Assembly: GCA_000151295.1 (NCBI GenBank)
Contig: GG745360.1
Coordinates: 86,880-111,106, forward strand
Reading direction: 5' to 3'
Length of the DNA stretch: 24,227 nt
Source: Allomyces macrogynus ATCC 38327
Taxonomy: Eukaryota; Blastocladiomycota; Blastocladiomycetes; Blastocladiales; Blastocladiaceae
Part shown: positions 9,300 through 19,585 of the stretch, piece by piece
Layout: every line of letters begins with the position of its first letter
Numbering within the stretch: position 1 is the first letter of the stretch
Program-made: the position numbers and the translations under genes
The notes under the pieces: model-generated
Database searches by the model: none
What the model was told of the DNA's origin: nothing
The model's input: the letters and a program-made list of their open reading frames with translations, nothing else

Positions 9300-10070
9300 G
9301 GCAATGGTTGTTGATCAAGATGGTCACTTGGTGTTGCTGGTCAAATTGTTGGCGATTCACTTGGAGAGATTGGCCGTCTTCTCGTCGTCGTCGTAGTCAA
9401 GTCTTCGAGCCGCGTGCAGCTGGTCGTCTCGTTGCTGCTGCTCGAGCAAGCCGATTCGCATCGATTGTCGATGCATCGTCGTCTGATCGTTCGTGTGTTG
9501 ATGGCCGCCGGAGCCGCCGGCCGATTTGTTTGCTCTTGCTCGTCCTGGCCAACCAAACCGCATTCGGCGTGGCTCGAACCCGACAAATGCCTTCATTCAC
9601 GACCAACCCTCCTTGTTTTGCCCCATACGGGGGGCATGCATCGCACGATGTGACTGCCCGGCAGCCGCCTCAGATGTTAACCCACGCAACTCGCGCCTGC
9701 TAGCGGTGCATCCAAGGAGCGGAATGCAGCGACTCGCCAGACAGATGGCAAAAACGCCAAGCGAATCGACCGGTTGGCCGCCGGTTGGATGGGTCGCCGT
9801 GGCAGCGAAGTCGCGGACAAGCACAGCGGCCGCGTTTGGCGCGAGTCTGACCGAGCCATGACCGCAGTTTGACGTCGCACTCACAGTGGTCCGGCAACGC
9901 GTCACATTTTCGTACCTGACCGTGTCAATAAACTCCATCGACGCGCCGAGGAGAATCCATTCGACCCAACCATCACGTCAATCGTCAGTCGTCAATCGTC
10001 AATCGCAACACACCTCGACGGCCGCTTCCTCAAATCGCCCGCAACCTCACCTTTTGAAACCGCCGATACC
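9300..10070. promoter_or_regulatory. divergent spacer between the RNR gene and RRP36
   Basis: This 771 bp lies between two genes that start outward from it, so it should hold both promoters and 5' UTRs. Several open frames cross it on both strands, but they are low-complexity, overlap each other and resemble nothing. A short tandem repeat lies at 9976-10003. I saw no feature that looks like a cobalamin riboswitch, and none would be expected in a eukaryote. Confidence 0.4.
9976..10003 (+). repeat. 7 bp tandem repeat, four copies
   Basis: Four consecutive copies of cgtcaat (the second is cgtcagt) lie about 70 bp before the RRP36 start codon, in its likely 5' UTR or core promoter. The repeat could be slippage-prone; no function can be read from it. 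Confidence 0.8.
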
Positions 10071-11193
10071 ATGTCCTCGAAATCCGGTCGCGCCAGCGGT
10101 CGCGCCGCACCCGCTCCACCATCTGCCCCTCGTTCACGAACCGCCAAGCCAGCGGCGCGCCGCATGCCGCGAGCACGCGTTTCCGATTCGGAAGATTCGG
10201 ATCACGATGACCACCACGCCATCGAGAGCGACGAGGATGACGAGGAACGGATGTCGGTCGACGCTGACAGTGTCGACGAGAACGGTGAGGACCGCGACTG
10301 AACATCTCGACGATCACGATGGACTCTCAGCGCTTATCCTGACGCGCCGCGGAAACTAGGCTCGTCCGAGGTACCAAGCGACCACGACGCCGAAGACGAC
10401 GACGCGGAGGGCCCGTCATTTGCGCAACTGGCCGAGCAGCGCGAGCGCATGGGCAAGAAGGCGTTTACCGAAATGATGCAGGGCCAGCGCGACAAGGCCG
10501 CGGCAAAATCTGGCAAGAGTAAACGGTCCAACAAGAACGCGTACGTTTGCGGATCGCGCATCGTTTGCAGTTTGGCTTAGCGGCTCACGCCCCACTTCAC
10601 TCGTGAGGCCCATGGAAATGTCGAGCAAGCGGCCGGTATCGCGAAAACGTCAAGTCGTCGACGTTGCTGCTCCGGTCCGTTTTCCCACGCTTGCCCGCAA
10701 CCCGAATTGCACGACCCCACGATTGATCGACAGCATCGCATTCTAGAAACGCCGCGACCCGCGCTTCGACAACCTGTCGGGCAAGCTTAACGAGGACCTC
10801 TTCAAGAAATCCTACTCGTTCATCGACGAGTACAAGGAGCGCGAGCTCGCCGAACTCAAGCAAACGCTCGCTAAGACCAAGGACCGCGACGAGTCGACGC
10901 GGCTCATTCAGACGATCCAGGCGATTGAGAACCGCAGGCGCGCCGAGCGAGAACGTGAGCTGCAGCAAAAGATCAAGCGCGAGTGGCGCAAGTCGGAGGT
11001 GGAGAAGATCAAGCAGGGCAAGAAGCCGTTCTTCCTCAAAAAGTCGGAAGAGCGGCGGCTGCAGCTCATTTCCAAGTTCAAGGCCAAGTCGGACAAGGAG
11101 CTCGAGAAGATGGCCGAGAAGAAGCGTAAGCGCGACGCCGGCAAGGACCGCAAGTTCATGCCGCGGCGGCGCGCGGGCACCGGCGGCGACTAA
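10071..11193 (+). CDS. RRP36: RRP36 family rRNA-processing protein
   Basis: Rrp36 is a nucleolar component of the early 90S/SSU pre-rRNA processing machinery (18S maturation). Exons: 10071-10284, 10360-10540, 10608-10674 and 10747-11193, 302 aa. The N-terminal 100 residues are an Arg/Ala/Pro-rich segment followed by acidic stretches (ESDEDDEE, DHDAEDDDAE). The family core begins at NAPMEMSSKRPVSRKRQVVD, built across the second intron, then RDPRFDNLSGKLNEDLFKKS, YSFIDEYKERELAELK, a long charged coiled coil, KPFFLKKSEERRL and the end motif KKRKRDAGKDRKFMPRRR. The first intron removes an in-frame TGA and joins two acidic parts in phase. All three introns are supported by phase and the last two also by conservation. 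It lies tandem with END3 downstream. Confidence 0.92.
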
Positions 11194-11615
11194 ACGGGGT
11201 TGGAATGAAAAATGGGTGTGCTTTCTCCTTTGCTCTTCAGAGTCTTGGTGTCGGGTTCGATGCACGCTGCTCTGCGCGGCGTGTGTGTGAAGGACGAGCC
11301 GCTGTCGCCAGGAATGACTTGGCCTGGGATGAGGTTGTGGTCCCACTGCACCACACCAGGGTTTCTTCGACTGGTCGCGCGGCGTGCCTTGCGCGCCGCC
11401 CACACACTGTTCTGCTCAACTTCACTTCGACCGCAAGCAACGTCGGCGTACCAAGTCGACCACGGCGATTACGACCGTCACTCGCAGCAGTCAGCGCGTG
11501 CACCACGTTCAGCCCTTCCTTGGCGCTCAGCTGCTAGCATCCGCATCAAGCGGGAGACCGGCCAAGCCGACCAGCCGCGAGCCCTGCAATCTCCGCTCTC
11601 GAATCATCAACCGCC
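11194..11615 (+). promoter_or_regulatory. spacer between RRP36 and END3
   Basis: This 422 bp carries the RRP36 3' UTR and the END3 promoter and 5' UTR. No coding frame here has recognisable content. The last 60 bp are CT- and CA-rich before the END3 ATG (ccgccATGg context), as expected for a leader. Confidence 0.4.
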
Positions 11616-13086
11616 ATGGCTACCTACAGCGGCATTTCCATTGCCGAGCGCGACAAGTACCGCGACATTTTCGCGAGCCTCGGTCCCGTCGACGGCGTCG
11701 TGACCGGTAAGCCCCGTCCTGCACCCGCCCCACCACGCTTTCGAGCCCCGTCCTCATCGCAACTCGCCACTTACTAGGCCTGCAATGCCGCGGCGTGTTC
11801 CTCAAGTCGGGTCTCGACAACTCCCAGCTCGAGAAAATCTGGAACCTGGCCGACATGGACCACGACGGGTCGCTCGACATTGAAGAGTTTATCGTGGCCA
11901 TGCGCATCATCTACGACTCGATCAATGGCGCGCCGATTCCGCCCGTCTTGCCCGGCTACATGATCCCGCCGATCAAGCTCGCTGCACGCAAATTGAACCC
12001 GAACCTCGACCCGCTCGCCATGGCCGCGGGCGTGCCGGGGATTCCGACGCTCGCCAGTACCGCGAACCCGGGGTTGGGCATGATGGGCAACAACCCGACG
12101 GGCATGATGGGCGGGATGGGCATGGGCGCGTCCATGTACGACCCAATGTACCAGAACCAGCTCGCGGGGCAGGTGCTGCGCGGCGTACGTGGTCAGCTCG
12201 ACGCGTCGTGGGTTGCCGAGGACGCATTGCTGACTTGAATTGACCGTTTCGTAGCCAACGATCGAGTTTACCGACGACTTCGATTGGTACATGCAGCCGG
12301 CCGCCAAGCTCAAGTACGAAATGGAGTTTGAGCGCGCACCCACCAAGAACGGCCTGCTTTCCAGTGCGTACAATGCAATTTGTTATCGACTTGTTTCTCC
12401 ACCCGTCGCTCATCTCGCAGTGCTCCGCAGAGGCACACGCATACGAGGCATTTGCGCTCTCGAGGCGCCCCGTTGACGAGTTTGAGATCATCTGGTGCGC
12501 ATCCTCAACGGCAACGGCGTGTCCCATGGCCTCGCACCTCACCAGCGATCTCCATCCTTCGTGTAGGTCCATTGTCGACCTGCTCGGCAAGGACGAAATC
12601 AACGTCGACCAGTATGTGGCCTTCCAGCACATCATCAACGCACGCAAGGGCAACAAGCCCTTCCCGCGGCAACTGCCGCCCGAAGTGATTGCCACGTTCC
12701 GCACGACCACGACCCCAGTGACTTCGCGCAGCGCCGGCATGTCGCGGTCCGTGTCCAAGGAGGCCGACCTGTCGCGGTCGTCGTCGAACCAGTCCCTGAC
12801 GGCCGGCGACGACGCCAAAGTCTCGGCGCTCGAGCAGGAACTAGCGTTCTTGCAGGCCGAGCTCGACAAGTTGGGTTCGGGTGCCGAGAAGCCGCCGTCG
12901 CTGATCGACGAGTACTCGGACCTCAAGACGAAGCTGCAGGGCATGATTGATTGGATGAACGAGAATTTGCCGCTGTTGCCGTCGGATAATAGTGCGGTGG
13001 ATCTCGGTGTCATGCTCAAGTCGCTCAATGAGCAGCTCGTCACGGCGCAGACGACTCTGCAGCGGGAAAAGAGCACGGCAATTTGA
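11616..13086 (+). CDS. END3: END3-like EH-domain endocytosis protein
   Basis: End3 works with Pan1 and Sla1 in the fungal actin patch coat during clathrin-mediated endocytosis. Exons: 11616-11706, 11778-12184, 12255-12363, 12431-12494 and 12567-13086, 396 aa. The first EH domain (about residues 8-100) has a canonical EF-hand loop, DMDHDGSLDIEEF, after LEKIWNLAD and ends with VLPGYMIPP, as in End3. A Met/Gly-rich linker (about 130-160) follows. The second EH-like domain starts at DDFDWYMQPAAKLKYEMEF and continues across two introns (LSKAHAYEAFALSRRPVDEFEIIW, split at residue 207); its loop lacks calcium ligands. The C-terminus has a Ser-rich segment and a coiled coil (VSALEQELAFLQAELDKL), typical of End3 rather than of Pan1 or Ede1. 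It converges on CFAP52 (189 bp between stops, no feature seen). Confidence 0.9.
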
Positions 13087-13274
13087 GAGCACGTGAGTGT
13101 TGTTTTGTCCCTCACTTGTTTTGCAGCCGTCTTGGATGATACATGAATACCAGCCGCTGCAGTTTTGGATTGACGTTGTGTTGTATTTCACGACAGCGTC
13201 GCCGTCAGTTGGCCATGCCCAAAAAGATAGTCCACCCTCTGCGATCCCATCCCAGTCCCTCCACTCGTCAAACC

Positions 13275-15435
13275 TCAGTTAGCGCCGCCCGCGTGTGGTG
13301 CCGCCGCCGGTGTGGACGACGTTGCCCCTGCTGCCGCATGTGGCTTGGGCCACTCCCACTGGAACACGGCGCCGTCGCTCGACACGCTCACAATCGACCG
13401 CTGGTCCGGCGAGATCTTGACCTTCAAGATATCGGTCGAGTGCCCGACGCCAACGTGCGTCATGTCGCCCTCCTCGTACCGGTAGAGCTTGACAATCTTG
13501 TCGGACCCGCCGAGCACGAAATGCATGCCGTCCTGCGTGATATCGAGCCCATTGATTGCGTCCGACTGCGACGCCTCAATCTCGCGAATCAAGCTGCCGT
13601 CATAGGCCTCCCAATACGCGACTTTCCGGTCGGTGCCCGACGTGAGCAGCTGGTTCTCCTCGGGGTAGTAGCAGACGGCCTTAAAAAACGACGGCGCAAA
13701 GAGCACTTGGTTGCGCACGTGCCGGACCAGGTCCCAAATAATACACGACCCGTCGGACGAGCTCGAGACACACTCGGAATTGTTTTTCCGGATCTTGATG
13801 CACGTCACGGTGCCCTTGTGCTCCTTCATCGCGTTCTCGAGCTGCTGCACGTGCCGTGAAATGCGCCAGATCCGCACTTGCCCGTCCTCCCCCCCCGACA
13901 CGATGCGGTAGGTGCCGTCGCGGCGGTCGATATCGGTCACGGCCAGCGCCGTGACGCACTTCTTGTGCGCGTCGTGGATCTCAAACTGCAGCCGGCCAGA
14001 CTGCGGCCCAAACGCGCGAATCTTGCCGTCGGTCCAGCCGGTAATCAGCGACCGGCCGTCCTTCTGGAAAATAATGCACTTGGCCTCGAGGTTCGGCAGC
14101 CGGATGCGCAAGTACTCTTGCGCCGACTGCGCGCCCCAAATGCGAATGTCCGTGTCGGACGCGGTCGCGAATACCTCCGACGAGTCGGGCGGGAAGGCAA
14201 TGTCGTTGACGGGCGAGTAGTGCCAGGTGATGACGCGCGTCGAGTCCATGGTCGCGACATCGACCGCGTAGATGTTCGACTGCGACGTGGCCGCCATAAT
14301 GTGCGTGCCGCGCACGGGACAGATGGACGTGACTTTGCCGTCGAGTTTGGTGCGTCTCGTCACCTTGAGCCCGTGCAATGACATGTGCGCGAGCGTCCCG
14401 TCGCCGGCGCCGATCAGGATGCCTTGGCCGTCGCTGCTCAGCGCGCAGCTGATGATGCCGAGCGAGAAGTTGTCCTATCGTTGCGGGGCGGGCACGTCAG
14501 CGCACGTTCGCCCGAGTTCGCGGCGGACAACTCCGCGAGTAGGCGCGCACGTACCTTTTCCTTTGGCGGCCCCGAATTCTTGAACAACTTCGTCGCGACC
14601 GCGACTTGCAACAAGTCGCCCGTCGTCGTCCCGCAATACATGAACTCGTCCTGGTGGTCGACCGTAATGCACTTGACAATGCGCTTGATCGTGCCCATTT
14701 GACAATCCGTCGGCTTGACCTTGCGCGCGGCCACGTTCACCTCCCACACGCGCAAATTGCAGTGGCCGCCCGTGACAAACGCGAGGTCGTCATTGTTGAG
14801 GTAGGCCAGGCACAGCGCGACCCCCGCCGAGTCCTTGGACGCCGGCGCGCCGCAAATCGCGTTGCCGCGCTCCAAGTCCCAGACAATCACGGAATTGTCG
14901 TCTTCGCCGCCGCGCGACGCCAGGTACAGGTCGTTGGGCGAAAAGGCAAGCGCCTCGACCTTGACCTTGTGCAGCGACAGGTGCTTGATGGCCTTGCGCG
15001 TCGCAAAGTCCCAGAGGATGATGTCGGCCTACAAGGCACGGGAGTGTCAGCAGCGCATCGCGGCGGGCTGCGCTATCGCGAGAGCGGGAAACGAGGGCGC
15101 ACCTGGAACCCCATGTGCGTGACCTGGCCCGAGGCAATATACCGACCGGACTTGCTGACGGCCAGGCAGGTGATTAGGTTCGTGTGGCCCTGCAGGAACT
15201 CTTGCTCGCCCGTGGCCAGGTTCTGCAGGACCACGTTCGACCCGAGCGGGTATATGCGATGCGACCCGGACGGGTGCCGCAAGAGGCCTTGCGGGACCGT
15301 GCCTAGTCCCGGATAACGGCGTCAGCGGGACAATGCGACGGAGATGGCGTTCTGCGGGGAGGCGGCAGCGTCGGTACCGGAGAAGCCGATAATGGATCGC
15401 AGCTTGAGCTGCTCGGGCTGGTGCTCGGTCATCAT
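13275..15435 (-). CDS. CFAP52: CFAP52 (WDR16) ciliary WD40-repeat protein
   Basis: CFAP52 is a microtubule inner protein of the axonemal doublets of cilia and flagella. Minus-strand exons: 15435-15378, 15302-15103, 15028-14555 and 14474-13275, 643 aa, close to the human length of about 620. The order of conserved blocks is that of the family: LKLRSIIGFSGTVPQGL across intron 1, IYPLG, FLQGHTNLITCLAVS, GRYIASGQVTHMGFQADIIL across intron 2, KVEALAFSPNDLYL, MYCGTTTGDLL, NFSLGIISC after intron 3, WTDGKIRAFGPQSGRLQFEI, NNSECVSSSSDGSCIIWDLV, YYPEENQLLTSGTDRKVAYW and THVGVGHSTDILKVKISP. Two WD40 propellers fill most of it; an Ala/Pro-rich tail follows. The start is the first of two tandem ATGs. Its presence implies the organism builds flagella. 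Confidence 0.94.
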
Positions 15436-15887
15436 CTTGGATGACGGGTGGGCGAGCAGGTCGGTCGCGGTGGTGCTGGGCAAATGTCGTTGGAGCGGTG
15501 GATTGCAGCAAGTCGGGCTCGCAGCGAGGATGGTGTCGTTGCCGCTGGTTGGTGCAGGTTGGATGATCGTCGCGAAATCAGGTCGACGGCAAAGGGGTCG
15601 CTGGTCGACGCGGTCACGGGGCGTGCGGCTTGCTGTGCTCATCTCTCTCAGGGCAAACAGCTCGATGACGACGACGAAATGGTCCCCGATTGAACAAGTA
15701 CGCGAGCCAAAACCTTACACGAAACGAGACGAGCACAAACCAAACGCAACGAAACGAAAAGAATGGCACGTCGGCATGCGACGCCGGCGTGCGCGCGGTC
15801 TCGGGGTTACCGCGGCCCCAAGCGCGGGTGACGCTGCCGAGCGTGCCCTACAGCGAGAGAGGGATGGGACAGGGAGGGAGCGGCAGT
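15436..15887 (-). promoter_or_regulatory. spacer between CK2 and CFAP52
   Basis: This 452 bp lies upstream of CFAP52 and downstream of the CK2 stop on the same strand, so it should hold the CK2 3' UTR and the CFAP52 promoter. A purine-rich patch of gaaac/gaaaa motifs lies around 15715-15765. No coding sequence is supported. Confidence 0.4.
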
Positions 15888-17279
15888 TTACTGCGCCGGC
15901 GTCGGCTCCAAGTAGCCCTCCTTCTCCTTGACCACGTCAAAGTAGGGGTGCGTCATGGCTTCCTTGGCCGTGAGCCGGTCCTGGTGGTCGTACCGCAGCA
16001 ACCGGTCCAAGAAATCGAGCGCCTCGGGTGTCACAAGGTGCTGGTTGTCGGTGTTGACAAACTTGGTCCATGGCTTGCGCGGGTAACTTGTACGTGAAAG
16101 GAACGAGGTGAGCCGAGACCATGGGGCAAGATGCTGCAGGTTACGAGCAGTGCGTACCGGCCAAGGATGTTGTCAAACCGCTCGTCGAGCTCAATCTCGT
16201 ACTTGGTCAGGTAGGCGTCAAGGTCGTCGGTGCCGAGCACGCGTGCGATCTTGACCAGCTGGTCGTAGCTGGTTGCAATGGAAACCGGATTGGTCAGTTT
16301 GATCAATCGTGTCGACGACAGCGAAGAACGGAAACGCGTACTTGTCTGATCCATGGAAGAACGGCTCCTTCTTGAAGATCTGTTTGTGGCGACATTAGCG
16401 CATCAGCTATCGGCCAACCGCCAAGCCCACAGGAACCGAACAGTGAAAAATAAAACGCACCATGCTGGCAAACATGCACCCGAGCGACCACATGTCGAGC
16501 GAATAGTCGTAGTCCTGCAAGTCGACGAGCAGCTCCGGGCCCTTGAAGTACCGCGACGCGACGCGCACATTGTATTCGGTGCGCGGATGGTAAAACTCGG
16601 CCAGCCCACAGTCGATCAGCCGCAGCTTGCGGTTGGCATGATCGATCATGACATTGTGCGGCTTGACGTCGCGGTGCATGATGCCCTTGGAATGGCAGAA
16701 GTCGAGCGCCTTGAGCAGCTCGTAAATGTAGTACCGCACCTCGTAGTCCGACAGTGTCGGGTAGAGCACCTTGAAGTCGGTGTTGTTGACGTGTTCGAAG
16801 ATGAGCGCCGGCGTCTTCGACTACAGGCGGTAGGAGCATGGTGTCAGATTTCAGAAAGGATGGAAACCCGTCAGCACGCCAAGTCGAGACGCACCTGCGG
16901 GTCGCGCACGACATCGAGCAGCTGCACGACGTTGGTCCCGCCCGACAGGTTTTGCAAGATCTTGATTTCACGCTTGATCTTCTTTTTTTTGACGGGTTTG
17001 AGCACCTTGATCACGCACTGCTGGCCCGTGATGATGTTGATGCCCTCAAACACCTCTGAGTACTTGCCGCGACCAACCTTGCGCACAATCTCGTAGTTGT
17101 CGGGCGAGCTGTTTCGAGGCAACATGGGGAATGAACATCGCGATGCCACGGTACGAGACGGTCAAGGGAGCGCAACAAACGGACCCCCATTGCACCGACA
17201 AGTTGTCGTAATCCCAGTAGTCCTGCGGCATCGAGGCGTTCACGTCCGCGTAGACGCGGGCGACCGACGGCTCGCGCAT
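15888..17279 (-). CDS. CKA1: protein kinase CK2 catalytic subunit (alpha), with DCG in place of DWG
   Basis: CK2 alpha is a constitutively active Ser/Thr kinase with many acidic-site substrates. Minus-strand exons: 17279-17185, 16820 region split as 17108-16895 and 16820-16461, then 16379-16342, 16268-16158 and 16086-15888; 338 aa, the usual length. All hallmark blocks are present: [38 protein letters not shown], the basic patch [37 protein letters not shown] (catalytic D154), [38 protein letters not shown] and LLRYDHQ. The metal-binding motif, almost always DWG in CK2, reads DCG (D173, C174): the codon at 16610-16608 is TGT, one base from TGG. Everything else predicts an active kinase. Two short exons (38 and 111 nt) interrupt the C-lobe. 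An upstream extension beyond M1 is open but has no family support. Confidence 0.95.
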
Positions 17280-18110
17280 GATGAAGCGGCGGAGAGGGGG
17301 AAGCGTGCGGGCAAGCGACGAGCGGAATGAAAAGTGCCGGGCGGGCGCAGTGATGAGACTGTGCCACACCTGGAACCAGAAGACGGAGGGCGGCATGTCA
17401 AAGTCAGACATGGTCGTCCACACAAACGGGCCGGGCGTCATGGCGGCACATCCATGGGTCGGTCGAGGGTCCGCGATGCGAGGCAAGCCGTGCTCGGGGC
17501 CCATCATTCAAGTCCCGCGCGGCATCAGGCACGAATAATTACGTCTCAATGGTCTGCCGTCGCAATGTGTAATGGGCCCCTCGACCGACGTGGATGGCGT
17601 CCTTATTGGCAAAAAGTGCCGTGCCTTGACGAGGTTGAATACGGGCGCCGGTACGCGTTCCGGCTGTTGGAAAAGTCGGTTGGCGTCGCGTCGGGTGCTG
17701 GTGCTTGCGCCAACAGCGGCGGCACCGTGGGTTGGGTCAACGGCGACGAGGTTGGAGGCTTGCGCCCAGCTGCAGCTGCGGGTGGTCGGTCGCGGTGAAG
17801 CCCGTTGCGTTGCCTGCGGCCGTCGATGCCGTTCCTGCAGTCGGGCGGAAGTGGCAGGACCGCAGGCGGTGGTGCCCGACGCGACCGAAAGGTGGGCGTG
17901 CTGTGTCGACATTGTCACGTGATCCGTCTCCGGGCCCTTAACCTAGTCGCGAAACCTGATCATTCTGGTGCCAAACTAACCCAAACGAGCCGAGCGAAGA
18001 CGACGAGCACAACCCCGCATTGCCCCGCGTCAACAGCATCCACCACGAAACTATGTGCTGTACTAAGAATGAATGACTATGCCTCCCCCCCCCCCCCTCT
18101 CGCGTCGGCT
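17280..18110 (-). promoter_or_regulatory. spacer between CK2 and uL22m
   Basis: This 831 bp holds the CK2 5' UTR and promoter (right to left) and the uL22m 3' UTR. Overlapping open frames on both strands are present, but none looks like a protein family. A perfect palindrome TCACGTGA (17915-17922), an E-box of the type bound by bHLH factors such as Cbf1, lies about 640 bp upstream of CK2; its use is speculative. A poly-C tract lies at 18085-18097. Confidence 0.4.
18085..18097 (+). repeat. poly-C homopolymer of 13
   Basis: Thirteen consecutive C, followed by tctcgcg, lie 14-26 bp beyond the uL22m stop codon, in its 3' UTR (poly-G in the transcript). It is the longest mononucleotide run I noticed in the window. 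Its exact length is likely to be unreliable in an assembly. Confidence 0.85.
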
Positions 18111-18880
18111 CTAGGCGTCATAGAACAGCCGCTTCCACTTGTTGTAGATGGGTTTCTCCTCGAGAATCGGCTTGACGTGCTTACGCTCCTTCTTGGGTGG
18201 CAGGAACCCGCCCTTACCCTGGAACCGGTTCCCACGGTTTGGCGCGAGCGGCACGTCGGACTCCTTGAGCTCAATCTTCATGTGCGACGACGGGCTCGTG
18301 AGCCGCCCAAACCGCCCGCGACCGTGAATGCGAATGCCGTGCTTGTAGATCCCCTTGCCCACCCACGCCTGCGCAATCACCAGACCGCGGCCCTTCTTGC
18401 TCTCGTCGCCAAACTCGGCCTGCTTGGCCGCGTTCAGTGCCTGCTTGAGCGCGCCGACAAGGCGCGGCGCCGGCTTCTTGACGGCAAATTGCATCTGCGC
18501 CAGGGCGTCGGTGATCGGGAGGCCCTTGATTTGCCGCGCGAGCATGTTGAGCTTGCGCGGCGAGTAGTCGATCGAGCCCGTCGTTTGCACAATCTATAGT
18601 CGACGAACGTGCGGGGGATCAGGTTCGGTGCCCTCCATGATCACCCAAGCGGCGGTTCGGTTCAACGCACCGACTTCTTGGAAATGTAAGGGCCCGACCC
18701 GGCCGCGGCGCGCTCGGTGGCACGCTCCTCGTCCCTTTGCTTCTTCTTGGCCTCCTGCGCGACCTGGTCGAACACCGACGACGCCGTGACCGACAGGTTA
18801 GCTTCGCCGTCGGCGTCGGCCTTGGCCTTGCCCGACGCATGGCGCGCCTGCATCGCCGCGACGGCGAGCGGGGACGGCAT
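18111..18880 (-). CDS. MRPL22: mitochondrial large-subunit ribosomal protein uL22m
   Basis: This protein is a structural part of the mitochondrial 54S/39S subunit near the exit tunnel. Two minus-strand exons: 18880-18671 and 18593-18111, joined by a GTGCGT...TATAG intron, 230 aa from the chosen start. The L22 core is clear: YSPRKLNMLARQIKGLPITD, ALAQMQFAVKK, LVGALKQALNAAKQAEFG, LVIAQAWVGKGIYKHGIRIHGRGRFG and a C-terminal extension rich in Lys and Pro (PPKKERKHVKPILEE). The N-terminus from M1 (MPSPLAVAAMQARHASG) looks like a mitochondrial presequence. The same frame stays open upstream to an ATG at 19276, whose first residues (MASLIKSSRVLTSPQLRAL) also look like a presequence, so a longer product or an extra 5' exon is possible. 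Confidence 0.88.
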
Positions 18881-19585
18881 TCGTGGCACCGCGGCTAGCG
18901 AACGACTATGAGAGCAACGGGCGGATGGCAGTTGAGTTGATGTGGCCTCGGCCAACGGCGTCTGCGAGCGGCCACATGGTGGACAAGTTGCAGAAGGTAG
19001 TTCCAGGGCAGTATGGACCTGAATTGGCGCAGAGCGAGCATCGTGATCACCAAGTGGGTGTGGTCGCGCGAATCTTGGCCGGGCTGGAAATGGTTGCAGC
19101 CGGAACACTTGCAGCTGTTGTTGTCCACACGCTCGGGGTTGCAGCGTCGATGCTGGACAAATTGCAGCAAGTTGATTGCCGTTGAGGTTGACACGTCGTT
19201 GATGGATTCGTGGGCCGGCCAGTGCTCGCAGTTGCGGACTGGTCAAGACCCGACTAGACTTGATTAAGCTGGCCATGGCAAGCAGCGCTGCGGTGGGGGA
19301 TCGCTCAATCGCACGTGGCGAACCTTTCAAACCCACCCGCTGGCGTTTCGACCCTGCCTACGTTTCTCAACGGGCGCTTTGGCCAACTTCTGCCAACAGC
19401 TGCACGAACCGTCCAGGAAAACCATCGCCAGCAACTTCGAGCAGAACATCCGGCCGTTCTTTGGACCAAGTGAACCAGGCGGGTCAAGGCTGCCGCACCG
19501 ATCCAGCCGAGCATCAGCGCAATAAACGACACCGTGGCGCAGCTTCACCCCAATCGCGCCACGACGCACTCGACGGCGTGTCGCC
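18881..19585. promoter_or_regulatory. divergent spacer between uL22m and the Vps3-like gene
   Basis: This 705 bp separates two divergent genes. Its left part stays open in frame with uL22m exon 1 and may include a longer N-terminus or a 5' exon of that gene (ATG at 19276 on the minus strand). The rest presumably carries two promoters. No other recognisable coding sequence is present. Confidence 0.35.

Noticed and set aside
10597..11403. 268-residue Leu-rich open frame on the - strand
   Set aside because: It is the complement of the Glu/Lys-rich coiled coil of RRP36, which gives spurious Leu-rich translation.
11973..13115. 380-residue open frame on the - strand
   Set aside because: It is antisense to END3, whose exons are supported by EH-domain conservation and splice phase.
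17280..17507. Upstream in-frame extension of CK2 alpha (MSDFDMPPSVFW region)
   Set aside because: CK2 alpha proteins normally begin close to the ARVYADVN block; the extension has no counterpart and M1 at 17279 gives the standard length.
17334..17922. Overlapping open frames of 116-154 residues on both strands between CK2 and uL22m
   Set aside because: No family resemblance, mutual overlap, and biased composition; treated as intergenic.
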